From: Paraglaciecola arctica
GTDB taxonomy: Bacteria; Pseudomonadota; Gammaproteobacteria; Enterobacterales; Alteromonadaceae
Direction: 5' to 3'
NCBI RefSeq assembly: GCF_018861065.1
Contig: NZ_JAHKQO010000023.1
Location: 1 to 63,174, forward strand
Length of the DNA stretch: 63,174 nt
The stretch's first letter is position 1. The number at the start of each line of letters is the position of its first letter. Position numbers and translations under genes: made by a program. Positions 1 through 7,576 of the stretch are shown here, piece by piece. The notes under the pieces are model-generated. The model ran no database searches. It was not told the origin of the DNA and worked only from the letters and a program-made list of their open reading frames with translations.

Positions 1-60
1 CTGTTCACTTAAGGTGAACAGCAGATTTTTTTGATGGAACGCCAGCCAGTCTATTTAACA
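1..60. repeat. terminal copy of a dispersed repeat (left end)
   Basis: These 60 bases recur at the right end of the window (63115-63174) with a single difference (G at 41, A at 63155). The unit starts with a perfect 8-bp inverted repeat (CTGTTCAC at 1-8, GTGAACAG at 14-21, 5-nt loop) followed by a T-run at 26-32, so it resembles an intrinsic terminator. What lies further left is not visible. Confidence 0.9.
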
Positions 61-64
61 TTGG

Positions 65-89
65 ATTCCCGATAAAAGCATTCGGGAAT
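65..89. repeat. stem-loop of a short palindromic repeat
   Basis: ATTCCCGA (65-72) and TCGGGAAT (82-89) are perfect 8-bp inverted arms with a 9-nt loop. Such 'TTCCCG...CGGGAA' units are common short dispersed repeats in gammaproteobacterial genomes. It directly follows the 60-bp terminal repeat, so both may belong to one composite element. Confidence 0.6.
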
Positions 90-175
90 GACAAGGGGGA
101 TTACCGTCATGGCTCATTACGAAGCCGTTAGAAAGCGGGTGGGTCCATACCATTATTCCGGCGCCCTCATCTTCT

Positions 176-279
176 TCTTTACGGCGGCCTTTACTGCCAT
201 CCCTCATCTTCGTCTTTACGGCAGTCTTTACTGCCATTCCTCACCATCGTCTTTCCGGCAGTCTTTTGGCCGGAATCCA
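176..279. repeat. imperfect tandem repeat, about 37-bp period, nearly three copies
   Basis: Units start at 176, 213 and 250 with the shared word TCTTT(A/C)CGGC. Copies one and two differ at about five of 37 positions; the third diverges after its first half and ends in TTGGCCGGAATCC. A 71-codon open frame crosses this stretch (88-303), but its sequence only reflects the repeats and is not called as a gene. Confidence 0.6.
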
Positions 280-347
280 CTTTTATTGTTTTTATACCAA
301 TAATTTATCAATCGAGTATTAAACGTTTTCTTAACTGAATCGGCATT

Positions 348-369
348 AGACAGGTAACTGTCTTTTTTT
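348..369 (+). terminator. probable intrinsic terminator of a gene left of the window
   Basis: AGACAG (348-353) pairs with CTGTCT (358-363) around a 4-nt GTAA loop, and the T-run continues to 369. The stem is short (6 bp), so strength is uncertain. No gene for it lies within the window. Confidence 0.4.
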
Positions 370-481
370 ATGTGTGTTGTTTTAGCCTAGCAAGGTTCAT
401 TTTACTTTCGGTCAACGGACATTAACGTTTCAGGTTAATGTTAATTCACAGTTAAATTTTGTCACGAGTAATTTACATTGG

Positions 482-498
482 TGCGACAATATGTCGCA
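482..498. promoter_or_regulatory. RegA/RegR/PrrA-type operator palindrome
   Basis: TGCGACA (482-488) and TGTCGCA (492-498) are perfect 7-bp inverted arms with a 3-nt ATA spacer. Positions 483-497 match the RegR-box consensus as I recall it for Bradyrhizobium (GNGRCRTTNNGNCGC) at 14 of 15 positions. The palindrome touches the putative -35 element, as expected for an activator contacting RNA polymerase. The operon it precedes ends with a RegB-RegA-like pair, so autoregulation is a natural inference. Confidence 0.7.
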
Positions 499-526
499 TT
501 GTCCCACCCTAATAAGTTTCTATAAT
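499..526 (+). promoter_or_regulatory. sigma70-like promoter of the copper/MbnPH operon
   Basis: A perfect TATAAT lies at 521-526. TTGTCC at 499-504 is a 4/6 match to the -35 box, with a 16-bp spacer. The weak -35 directly abutting the RegA-like palindrome fits an activator-dependent promoter. The expected start of transcription is near 533, about 30 bases before the first ATG. Confidence 0.6.
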
Positions 527-564
527 GGCTCAAAAAAACGAGTTAATTTATTTTGCAAGTCGTT

Positions 565-1059
565 ATGAATTCCATATTAAAGCCATTTGGTGCGTTATTT
601 TTAGTTTCAGCTTTTTCTTTAAGCACTTTTGCTCATGATTTTAGCGCCGGAAAAATTGAAGTTAATCATCCTTGGGCGAGGCCAACAGCTCCGGTTGTAA
701 AAACTGCAGCTGTTTATTTGGTTATCAACAATTCTAGCCAGAAAACAGAGCGTTTGTTGTCGGTTGAAGTACCTCCCACTATAGCGCAGCAAGCTCAAAT
801 ACATCACACCCAGTACTTAGAAGATATGGCTAAAATGCGTGAAGTATTCGACGGTTTGTTGATCTCATCCAAAAACAAAATCGAATTTACGCCAGGGGGA
901 ACCCACATCATGTTATTGGGATTAAAAGCACCTTTAACCAAAGGTGACAAGTTTCCGCTGTTATTGCGCTTCGAACACAGCGGTGAGATTACGGTTGAAG
1001 TTTGGGTAGAAGACAAACCATTCTCTGATGCCACTCAATCTCATCACTCCCATCATTAA
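565..1059 (+). CDS. PCuAC-family periplasmic copper chaperone
   Basis: A 164-residue exported protein of the PCu(A)C family, which binds Cu(I) in the periplasm and helps load copper into cytochrome oxidase and related centres. Residues 1-23 form a signal peptide ending ...STFA, with mature HDF after it. The family's Met/His copper site is recognisable: His80/81, Met91, and His114-x-Met116 in the 'THIM' motif. A His-rich tail (residues 160-164) may add metal ligands. The frame can be extended to a TTG at 553, but ATG 565 gives the better signal peptide. It is the first gene of a six-gene operon with MbnP, MbnH, an outer-membrane protein and RegBA-like regulators, preceded by a RegA-like box. 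Family call is firm; the copper target is inferred. Confidence 0.88.
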   Translation: MNSILKPFGALFLVSAFSLSTFAHDFSAGKIEVNHPWARPTAPVVKTAAVYLVINNSSQKTERLLSVEVPPTIAQQAQIHHTQYLEDMAKMREVFDGLLISSKNKIEFTPGGTHIMLLGLKAPLTKGDKFPLLLRFEHSGEITVEVWVEDKPFSDATQSHHSHH

Positions 1060-1077
1060 AATAGAACTAAAAGAGAA

Positions 1078-2052
1078 ATGAATATGCAATTAAATATGAA
1101 TTTTAAACCCTCTCGTATAGCCGGCCTTTTAGCTGCGGCCTTTTTAACGGCTTGCGGAAGTAGCGATTCTAGTAATGATCCCACTGGTGGTGATGACCAA
1201 AATAATCCAGTTGCAAGTGCTTTTAGTCTTAGTTTTAAAGCGATGAGTGGGGTAGAAGAAGTTAACTGCGATACTATGTATACAGGTTTTGGTAATGACC
1301 AAAGTTACAGTGTGGGTGTCAGTGACTTACGTTTCTACGTCAGCAATATTAAGTTCTACGATCAATATGATGTGGAAATCGAAGCTACTTTAGACGAAAA
1401 CGAATTTCAATACCAAAATGAGCAAGGTTTTGTAGCCTTGATAGATTTGACCTCAAGTGACTCAGGCTCTTGTGCATTAGATTCGTTATCTGGCACATCT
1501 CGCGTTAATAGTGTGATTTCGGGTAGTTATCTTGATACTGGCGTAGCTAAAGTGACATTTGATGTGGGACTGCCCCAAGCTATGATGAAGGAGGTGATTA
1601 ATAGCACTTCGGCTGAAGATGCGCCTTCTCCGTTAAATGAAATGTATTGGTCATGGGCCAGTGGGTACCGTCATTTTCTAATGAACTTTGCCATAGAAGA
1701 TACCAATGGTATTGCCGGTGATGGTTTTTTACATATAGGCAGTAAAAACTGTACGGGTGATGGCTTGCTGGCACTTGAAACGCAAGACGAGTGCGAATTC
1801 ATTAATACACCTAAAGTTGAGTTGAGTAACTTTGATCCTGCTGTTAACACAGTAACCATTGATATCCAAAATGTGCTAGCTGGCCTAGCATTTGCGCCAA
1901 CCGCCGAAGGATCTGACGCACCTGCGGTACGTTGTCACTCTGCTCCTGTTGCCATGCAAGCCGATTGTGGTCCCGTGTTTTCAAATTTTGGTATCTCAAC
2001 TGAAACCGGTGCTACAGTCGCCGCAGACAATGCTACCATCACAGTAGAATAA
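1078..2052 (+). CDS. mbnP: MbnP-like copper-binding lipoprotein (four-Cys 'metallo-mystery pair' family)
   Basis: 324 residues with a lipoprotein signal (FLTA-C26), so probably anchored in a membrane facing the periplasm. Cysteines at 64, 132, 225, 239, 286 and 297 fit the four-Cys family defined for MbnP. The block around residues 190-200 (YWSWASGYRHF) holds the conserved Trp-rich segment. In characterised pairs, MbnH converts one Trp of MbnP to kynurenine and the protein binds copper. Its partner follows 53 bases downstream, and a PCuAC chaperone precedes it by 18 bases. There is no methanobactin biosynthesis gene nearby, so this is an orphan MbnPH pair and its role in copper handling is inferred from the family. 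Confidence 0.85.
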   Translation: MNMQLNMNFKPSRIAGLLAAAFLTACGSSDSSNDPTGGDDQNNPVASAFSLSFKAMSGVEEVNCDTMYTGFGNDQSYSVGVSDLRFYVSNIKFYDQYDVEIEATLDENEFQYQNEQGFVALIDLTSSDSGSCALDSLSGTSRVNSVISGSYLDTGVAKVTFDVGLPQAMMKEVINSTSAEDAPSPLNEMYWSWASGYRHFLMNFAIEDTNGIAGDGFLHIGSKNCTGDGLLALETQDECEFINTPKVELSNFDPAVNTVTIDIQNVLAGLAFAPTAEGSDAPAVRCHSAPVAMQADCGPVFSNFGISTETGATVAADNATITVE

Positions 2053-2058
2053 TAAAAT

Positions 2059-2090
2059 GGGGTTAACTTTGGATGAGTTAGCCCCTTTAT
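2059..2090 (+). other. stem-loop between mbnP and mbnH
   Basis: GGGGTTAAC (2059-2067) pairs with GTTAGCCCC (2077-2085), 9 bp including one U-G pair, with a 9-nt loop and then TTTATT. The weak U-tract suggests partial termination or 3'-end protection rather than a full stop, allowing more MbnP than MbnH to be made. Confidence 0.55.
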
Positions 2091-2105
2091 TGTAAAAGAG
2101 ACTAT

Positions 2106-3269
2106 ATGAAGTTTATTGTTGTAAGTTGTTGTCTGGCTTTATTGATGGGATGTAATCAATCCTCTGTGACGACAGTTGAAGAAAGTTCAGAACAAAAAAA
2201 CATCAGAGATTTACTTGAGTTACCCGCACATATCTCAACACCTGCAATACCCGAGTATAATCCGTTAACTGAACAAAAAATTAAGCTAGGCAGATTCTTA
2301 TTTTATGAAAAAGACTTATCTGCCAATCAAACTCAATCGTGTTCGTCTTGTCACTTCCAAGAGCTTGCCTTTAGTGATGGGGTAGCTACTCCCTTTGGTT
2401 CTACAGGCCACCAACTTACCCGAAATAGCCAGGGGCTGGCTAACGTGGTGTATCATTCAACGTTCACTTGGAGTAACAATGGGTTCTTAGAATTAGAAGA
2501 CCAGCTGAATGTTCCAATTCGAGCCGACAACCCAATAGAATTAGGAGTCACTGATTCCAATATAGAGGAAGTATTGGCTAGGTTTGATAACGATCCTGAT
2601 TATGTAGCAATGTTCGCAGAGGCTTTCCCTGATAGTGATTCGGGTGCAAGTATTAATAAAATTATATTTTCCTTGGCCAGTTTTTTGCGCACTATGATCA
2701 GCGCCAATAGTGCTTATGATCAGTATTTGTTAGGTGATACTGCGGCGTTAACCGAACAACAAAAATTGGGCTTTAGTTTGTTTAATGGCGAGAAATTTGA
2801 ATGTTTCCACTGCCATACGGGTAATAATTTTTCGGTGTCCTATCGTGATTCAAATACTACTGAGGATACGATTCAATACCCATTTTTTAACAATGGATTG
2901 TATAACGTAGATGGGCAGGGTAGTTATCCATCAGAAGACCAAGGGTTATACGATTTAACTTTAGACCCGGCTGACCGCGGCATGTTTCGCCCGCAAAGTT
3001 TACGAAATATAGAATTGACCGCACCTTATATGCATGACGGCAGCATTGCGACCTTACGTGAAGTCATTGAGCACTACGCTCGAGGAGGGCGCTTGATTGA
3101 AAATGGCCCTAATGCCGGAGATGGCAATTTAAGTCCTTTGAAGTCTGGGCTTATCTTGCCTTTTGAAACGACCGACGAAGAAATTGATGCTGTTATCGCG
3201 TTTCTTGAATCCCTTACCGATTACGAGTTTATCAATAACCCTAAATTTTCTGATCCTTTTGAAGAATAA
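2106..3269 (+). CDS. mbnH: MbnH-like di-heme enzyme (MauG / cytochrome c peroxidase superfamily)
   Basis: 387 residues with a lipoprotein signal (LLMG-C16). Two c-type heme motifs are visible: C79-S-S-C82-H83 and C233-F-H-C236-H237. This is the arrangement of bacterial di-heme peroxidases and of MauG/MbnH. In studied systems MbnH uses a high-valent di-heme state to oxidise a Trp of MbnP. It follows mbnP and is followed after 2 bases by the next gene, so all are co-transcribed. Being next to MbnP and lacking other cytochrome partners argues for MbnH rather than a general cytochrome c peroxidase. Heme loading would need the general cytochrome c maturation machinery, which is not in this window. 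Confidence 0.87.
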   Translation: MKFIVVSCCLALLMGCNQSSVTTVEESSEQKNIRDLLELPAHISTPAIPEYNPLTEQKIKLGRFLFYEKDLSANQTQSCSSCHFQELAFSDGVATPFGSTGHQLTRNSQGLANVVYHSTFTWSNNGFLELEDQLNVPIRADNPIELGVTDSNIEEVLARFDNDPDYVAMFAEAFPDSDSGASINKIIFSLASFLRTMISANSAYDQYLLGDTAALTEQQKLGFSLFNGEKFECFHCHTGNNFSVSYRDSNTTEDTIQYPFFNNGLYNVDGQGSYPSEDQGLYDLTLDPADRGMFRPQSLRNIELTAPYMHDGSIATLREVIEHYARGGRLIENGPNAGDGNLSPLKSGLILPFETTDEEIDAVIAFLESLTDYEFINNPKFSDPFEE

Positions 3270-3271
3270 TA

Positions 3272-4450
3272 ATGAAACAGTACTTATTACCTATTTTGTG
3301 TAGTGTATTTTCTTGGTCAGTTGTTGCTCATGACAATCCAACTAATAATATTCAGCCCGATTCATTGGAGGTTAAAACAACGATTACGTTTCGCAGTGAT
3401 GAATCCTTTCCTGTCGATCAAGTGTGGCAAATTCCAGGTTTATTAATGGGGGGAGAAGCCCTACCAGTTGAAAAGGGAACGAGTTTAGATGATGTTCAGT
3501 TATTGGGGCATTTAAATGTTGGTGACAACTATTTTGTTAATTCAAAATTAGGGGCACATAGCCACGATGGTTCAACAGAAGTCGAGTTAGAAAACCTCTG
3601 GTTTGGTGCCAATACCCAATTGGGAGGGCAAGTAATAATGTTTGAAGCGGGAAAAATGGCGACACAAGTAACACCTACTGCAAATTTTCATGCTTCTAGC
3701 GGTGCTTTCAGTGAATCTCCTTTGTTAGCAGATATATTCTTAGGTGGTCATTTTGTTGATATAGGTGCCAGAGCCAGTAGTCGTTTATACGGTATTAATT
3801 TAGGCCTTGAAGTCTGGAATGGCGATAACTGGCCCTCTACTTCTGGTGAGGGAGCAGCGGCATTATACATTCATTACCCTTATCAGAACGCAGGCTTTAA
3901 CGCTCAATTAGGCTCTTGGATAATGTCCAGTCGTGCAGAAACTCGTAAAGACCAACGTTATGAAGGGGGGCATAGTCACGGTAACGAGCAACTGAGTGCA
4001 TCTGATTTAGAGTTTAGTGGTGATACTTTAACCATGGGAATATTTGCAAGTTTACAATGGCAACTTAACCCCATCGTTGTTAATGGTGAATTTGAATGGA
4101 TCCGCGCTGATATTGATGCGCAACTAGTCGATACTACCCAAAGTGCTGACTTATTGGCTACTCACGATGGCTATAAGATTCAATTTGGTTTGTCGTTAGA
4201 CGAGCACCGCTTACAAGTTAAATACGAGCGGTTGGTGATAGACAATAGTTTTACCAAGACCTCGCAACTATTCATTCAATCTAGCGGTTTATATAATATG
4301 GGGTTTGAACCCGAAAAATTAGCGGTTTCTTGGACATGGAACTTTTACCAAAACTTTAAGTTTCGTAGCGAATGGTATCAAGACGATACTCAAGAGCAAG
4401 GCAGAAGTCGTTGGTCTTTAGGTTTAGTTTGGCAGTATAAACTGTTATAA
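3272..4450 (+). CDS. putative outer-membrane beta-barrel protein of the MbnPH operon
   Basis: 392 residues, not assigned to a named family here. A signal peptide is clear (residues 1-19, ...SVVA|HDNP). The rest shows alternating polar/hydrophobic stretches and a C-terminal strand rich in aromatics (WSLGLVWQYKLL), as in outer-membrane porin-like barrels. Short His-containing segments occur right after the cleavage site (HDNP), near residue 97 (AHSHDG) and near residue 230 (GGHSHGNE); they could bind metal. It sits 2 bases after mbnH and just upstream of the regulators, so a channel or receptor for copper or for the MbnP product is a reasonable guess. Confidence in the gene is high, in the function low. 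Confidence 0.6.
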   Translation: MKQYLLPILCSVFSWSVVAHDNPTNNIQPDSLEVKTTITFRSDESFPVDQVWQIPGLLMGGEALPVEKGTSLDDVQLLGHLNVGDNYFVNSKLGAHSHDGSTEVELENLWFGANTQLGGQVIMFEAGKMATQVTPTANFHASSGAFSESPLLADIFLGGHFVDIGARASSRLYGINLGLEVWNGDNWPSTSGEGAAALYIHYPYQNAGFNAQLGSWIMSSRAETRKDQRYEGGHSHGNEQLSASDLEFSGDTLTMGIFASLQWQLNPIVVNGEFEWIRADIDAQLVDTTQSADLLATHDGYKIQFGLSLDEHRLQVKYERLVIDNSFTKTSQLFIQSSGLYNMGFEPEKLAVSWTWNFYQNFKFRSEWYQDDTQEQGRSRWSLGLVWQYKLL

Positions 4451-4487
4451 ATGCTGGCAGTCTTTGTTATTACTATCTAGCAGTCGT

Positions 4488-5720
4488 ATGTCAACTTCAC
4501 ACATGCAAACTAATCGTCAATTATTGCAATTAGTCAAGCTGCGCAATGGCTTTATTGCGTTGCAGCTAATGGTGGTTTTATTGGCCGAATTTTGGTTTGA
4601 ATATTCTCTGCCTTATACTTCGCTAAAACTAATTATTGCAGCAGAATTAGTGATTAACCTAGGTCTGTTTTATTACTATAGGGGTAATAGAAACGCACAA
4701 TCTATCGAATTTTTATTGCAAGTTTCCCTTGATATATTAACTCTTACGTTGTTACTTTATTTTGCTAATGGCGCGACTAATCCTTTTGTTTCTTTGTTGT
4801 TATTACCAGTTGCTATTGCGGCTGTAACCTTACCTAAACCTTGGTTATTGTTCGTTACTTTTATGGCCCTTGCTGCCTATTCGACTTTGTTATTTACTCT
4901 CGACCACCATCAGATGCATGTAGTTGATATGCAACAGCATTTTATTGGAATGTGGTTGACATTTGTACTGTCGGCTTTAGTGGTTGTACTGATAGTGGCG
5001 TCACTTGCGCAAGCCATGCGTCAGCAAGAGCGTTTAGTCAGTCAATTACGAGAGGAACAATTACGTCAAGAACAATTGGTTGCGCTGGGTACTACAGCAG
5101 CACAATTTGCCCATCAAATGGCAACACCATTGGCGACAGCGAACCTGTTAACTGAAGAGTTAGAATTGGAATACAAGGGTACATACTTAACTCAATTGCA
5201 AGAACAACTAGGGTTATGTAATAAACGTTTGCAAGATTTTCGTGTGATGTCTGAGGAGCTTAAACAAAATAGTAAACGACAGATCCCCTTGAACCAGCTA
5301 TTTTCGCAGATTCAACAAGAGATCCAATTAAATTTTGCCGATGTACAGGTCGGTTATCACCTGGACGCTAGTGAGCAACTCGCCGTCTATTCCGACACCA
5401 CTTTGTTTCCAGCATTGTTAAATTTAGTGCAAAACGCGGTACAAGCTTCTAAGCAAAATAACAGTCAAAAGATTGAAGTATCGAGTCAAATAGAAAAACA
5501 GCAACTAACTCTCACAATAAGAGATTTCGGTAGTGGTTTATCTGAGCAAACGCTGCTTGATTTGGGATCTACGGTGGTTAAAAGTGAGCAAGGCTTTGGT
5601 ATGGGAGTATTACTCAGTCATGCAACACTAGAAAGGTTAGGCGCACAATTTCGCTTATACAATCATTCTGAAGTTGGGGCAGTAGTTGAAGTGATTATGA
5701 AATTGGTGAAGCTCACTTGA
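4488..5720 (+). CDS. RegB/PrrB/ActS-like redox-sensing histidine kinase
   Basis: About 410 residues. The N-terminal third holds about six membrane segments, followed by a short coiled region, the H-box and the ATPase domain. RegB hallmarks are present. NGATNPF (residues 94-100) corresponds to the ubiquinone-binding heptapeptide GGxxNPF, with its first Gly replaced. The phosphorylated His is in AQFAHQMATPLAT (His209). A Cys in EQLGLCNKRL (Cys244) lies where RegB has its redox-active Cys. N- and G-boxes follow (NLVQNAVQAS, DFGSGLS, GFGMGV). The frame opens at TTG 4464; ATG 4488 is chosen as the first ATG, but neither has a strong ribosome site. It likely reports quinone or respiratory redox state to the overlapping response regulator. 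Confidence 0.85.
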   Translation: MSTSHMQTNRQLLQLVKLRNGFIALQLMVVLLAEFWFEYSLPYTSLKLIIAAELVINLGLFYYYRGNRNAQSIEFLLQVSLDILTLTLLLYFANGATNPFVSLLLLPVAIAAVTLPKPWLLFVTFMALAAYSTLLFTLDHHQMHVVDMQQHFIGMWLTFVLSALVVVLIVASLAQAMRQQERLVSQLREEQLRQEQLVALGTTAAQFAHQMATPLATANLLTEELELEYKGTYLTQLQEQLGLCNKRLQDFRVMSEELKQNSKRQIPLNQLFSQIQQEIQLNFADVQVGYHLDASEQLAVYSDTTLFPALLNLVQNAVQASKQNNSQKIEVSSQIEKQQLTLTIRDFGSGLSEQTLLDLGSTVVKSEQGFGMGVLLSHATLERLGAQFRLYNHSEVGAVVEVIMKLVKLT

Positions 5721-6241
5721 AGACTTTATTACTGATTGAAGACGAGCAAAGTTTTGCGGATATATTACTTAGGCGTTTGTCCCACTATGGTTATCGATGT
5801 TTACACGGCATGAGCAATGAACAAGGCTTAGCCCTCGCCCAAGAACACCAACCAACTCACATGATTTTGGATTTGAAAGTTGGAAGCGAAAATAGCTTAG
5901 TTATCTTACCGCAACTTAGAGCTCTACTACCCCAATCGAGAATTATTCTACTTACTGGTTATGCCAGTATCGCCACTGCCGTAGAAGCCATTAAATTGGG
6001 TGCCGATGATTACTTATCAAAACCGGTTGATACAAAAACCTTGCTGGCAATGTTAGTCGGTGAAACTAAAGATATGGAAGTAAGCGACACCAATATTATG
6101 TCTCCCTCTCGACTTGAATGGGAGCATATTCAGCAAGTGTTAAAATCAAATGATGGCAACATATCAGTTACTGCTAGGCAACTAGGTATGCATCGTAGAA
6201 CGTTACAACGGAAATTATTAAAAAAACCCACCAGTGAGTGA
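5717..6241 (+). CDS. RegA/PrrA/ActR-like response regulator
   Basis: 174 residues: a receiver domain (acidic pocket IEDE at 7-10, phospho-acceptor Asp52, Lys in LSKPVD) joined by a short linker to a Fis-type helix-turn-helix at the C-terminus (NISVTARQLGMHRRTLQRKL). This compact receiver-linker-HTH layout and the 'GMHRRTLQRKL' helix are typical of RegA. Translation starts at TTG 5717, overlapping the kinase stop by 4 bases, so the pair is translationally coupled. The palindrome at 482-498, upstream of the whole operon, looks like its binding site. RegA regulators classically control respiration and cytochrome oxidase genes; here the direct target appears to be copper and di-heme proteins. Confidence 0.88.
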   Translation: MKTLLLIEDEQSFADILLRRLSHYGYRCLHGMSNEQGLALAQEHQPTHMILDLKVGSENSLVILPQLRALLPQSRIILLTGYASIATAVEAIKLGADDYLSKPVDTKTLLAMLVGETKDMEVSDTNIMSPSRLEWEHIQQVLKSNDGNISVTARQLGMHRRTLQRKLLKKPTSE

Positions 6242-6333
6242 TACTTCAATATTTCATTAAAAAATGTCAACAAAGTTATCGATAAGATTATAATTACCCA
6301 AGGACCTTTATTTAAGTATTTAAGGAAAATGGA

Positions 6334-6720
6334 ATGAATCAACAACAAGCTCGAGACTATTTAGTCAATAAACCTTTTGCGGTGGAAACTTTCCCTTTTG
6401 GTGCAGACGTTGCGGTGTTTAAAGTTAAGCATAAGATGTTTGCGACATTATCTAGAGGAAAATTGGGTAAGGGCGATGGTGAAGATCACGATGTGTTTTG
6501 GATGAATCTTAAATGCGATCCTCAAGAAGCCGTTATGCTCAGAGATATGTTTCCGTCTGTTATTCCTGGTTACCATATGAGTAAAGTCCATTGGAATACT
6601 ATCAAACTTGATGGCACGATCCCGCAAGGTGAAATAGAACGAATGATAGACAATTCTTTTGACTTGGTTGTTGCTAATATGGTGAAAAAAGATCAGCAAG
6701 CAATTAAGCTGCATCTATAA
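6334..6720 (+). CDS. MmcQ/YjbR family protein
   Basis: 128 residues of the MmcQ/YjbR family (double-wing, CyaY-like fold), proposed to bind DNA but without a settled role. Recognisable features are the N-terminal segment PFAVETFPFG followed by VFKVKHKMFATLS, and the C-terminal half with HMSKVHWNTIKLDG and a final helix (EIERMIDNSFDLVVANMVKK). Full length for the family. It lies 92 bases after regA and is probably transcribed separately, followed 40 bases later by the NUDIX gene. AAGGAAAATGG just before the ATG gives a plausible ribosome site. Confidence 0.85.
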   Translation: MNQQQARDYLVNKPFAVETFPFGADVAVFKVKHKMFATLSRGKLGKGDGEDHDVFWMNLKCDPQEAVMLRDMFPSVIPGYHMSKVHWNTIKLDGTIPQGEIERMIDNSFDLVVANMVKKDQQAIKLHL

Positions 6721-6760
6721 AGACGAGCCTTTCAGTATTAATCTAGATAAGTGGTAGATT

Positions 6761-7501
6761 TTGTTAGCATTTGAGTACAATAAATTTAACGGTATTATTA
6801 TCGACAACAGCGCCATTCCAACTGACGAAACGCTGTTTTTACAACAATTGAGTGCCTTATTAGAGCATGCCAGAATACAAAATAAATCGGTGATTTGGTT
6901 AACGTTATCTATTGATTTAGCGCATTTAATCAAGATTGCCACTGAACAGGGTTTTACCTTTCATAATTGTTTGCCTACTGAAATTACCCTGACGTTTAAA
7001 TCTTTGGAAGAAGACTATGTTCCTTTTGTACCCACTCATTCATTGGGTGGTGGAGGATTCGTGCAAAACTCCTTGGGTGAATTATTGGTGATCCGAGAGC
7101 GGGGAGCTTCGACTTATAAATTACCCGGTGGCCATATAGAGTTAGGAGAAAAAATAGAAGATGCAGTATACAGAGAAGTATTAGAAGAAACTGGGATTGC
7201 CACTAGTTTTGATTCTGTATTAGGAATGGCCAGTACCCACCCTTATCGTTTCGGAAAATCAAACATTTATATAGTCTGTAAATTAACTCCATTGTCGACC
7301 CAGATTGATATTCAAGATACCCATGAAATTGCAGATGCGAAATGGATATTACCCCAAGACTTTTTAGCGGACAGCAATAATAGCCCTTTTAATAAGTACC
7401 TTGTGAAATCCCTCGTTAATGCAACAGGCTTGGGCAAGTCGACTTTAGACTTGAGTCAATTTTCGAATCTCAAACATGAAGTTTTTTTAGCCAATGACTA
7501 A
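6761..7501 (+). CDS. NUDIX hydrolase with NUDT6-like N-terminal domain
   Basis: 246 residues. The Nudix box GGHIELGEKIEDAVYREVLEE spans about residues 127-147 and has the expected Gly, Glu, Arg-Glu and Glu-Glu residues, so it should hydrolyse a nucleoside-diphosphate-linked substrate with a divalent metal. The N-terminal ~85 residues (FNGIIID, a helix of ~20 residues, then GFTFHNC) resemble the extra domain of eukaryotic NUDT6 and plant Nudix proteins. There is no early ATG; TTG 6761, preceded by AAGTGGTAG, is the start that retains this domain. The substrate cannot be told from sequence. Confidence 0.8.
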   Translation: MLAFEYNKFNGIIIDNSAIPTDETLFLQQLSALLEHARIQNKSVIWLTLSIDLAHLIKIATEQGFTFHNCLPTEITLTFKSLEEDYVPFVPTHSLGGGGFVQNSLGELLVIRERGASTYKLPGGHIELGEKIEDAVYREVLEETGIATSFDSVLGMASTHPYRFGKSNIYIVCKLTPLSTQIDIQDTHEIADAKWILPQDFLADSNNSPFNKYLVKSLVNATGLGKSTLDLSQFSNLKHEVFLAND

Positions 7502-7576
7502 CCTAAAATGGGGTTAGAAATAAGGTCAAAAGTAATGTAAAAAGTGAAGCTGAGATTAGGCTTTCAAAGAATGAAT

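Noticed and set aside
88-303. 71-codon open frame in the left flank
   Set aside because: It spans the palindromic and 37-bp tandem repeats; the sequence is explained by the repeats and has no ribosome site.
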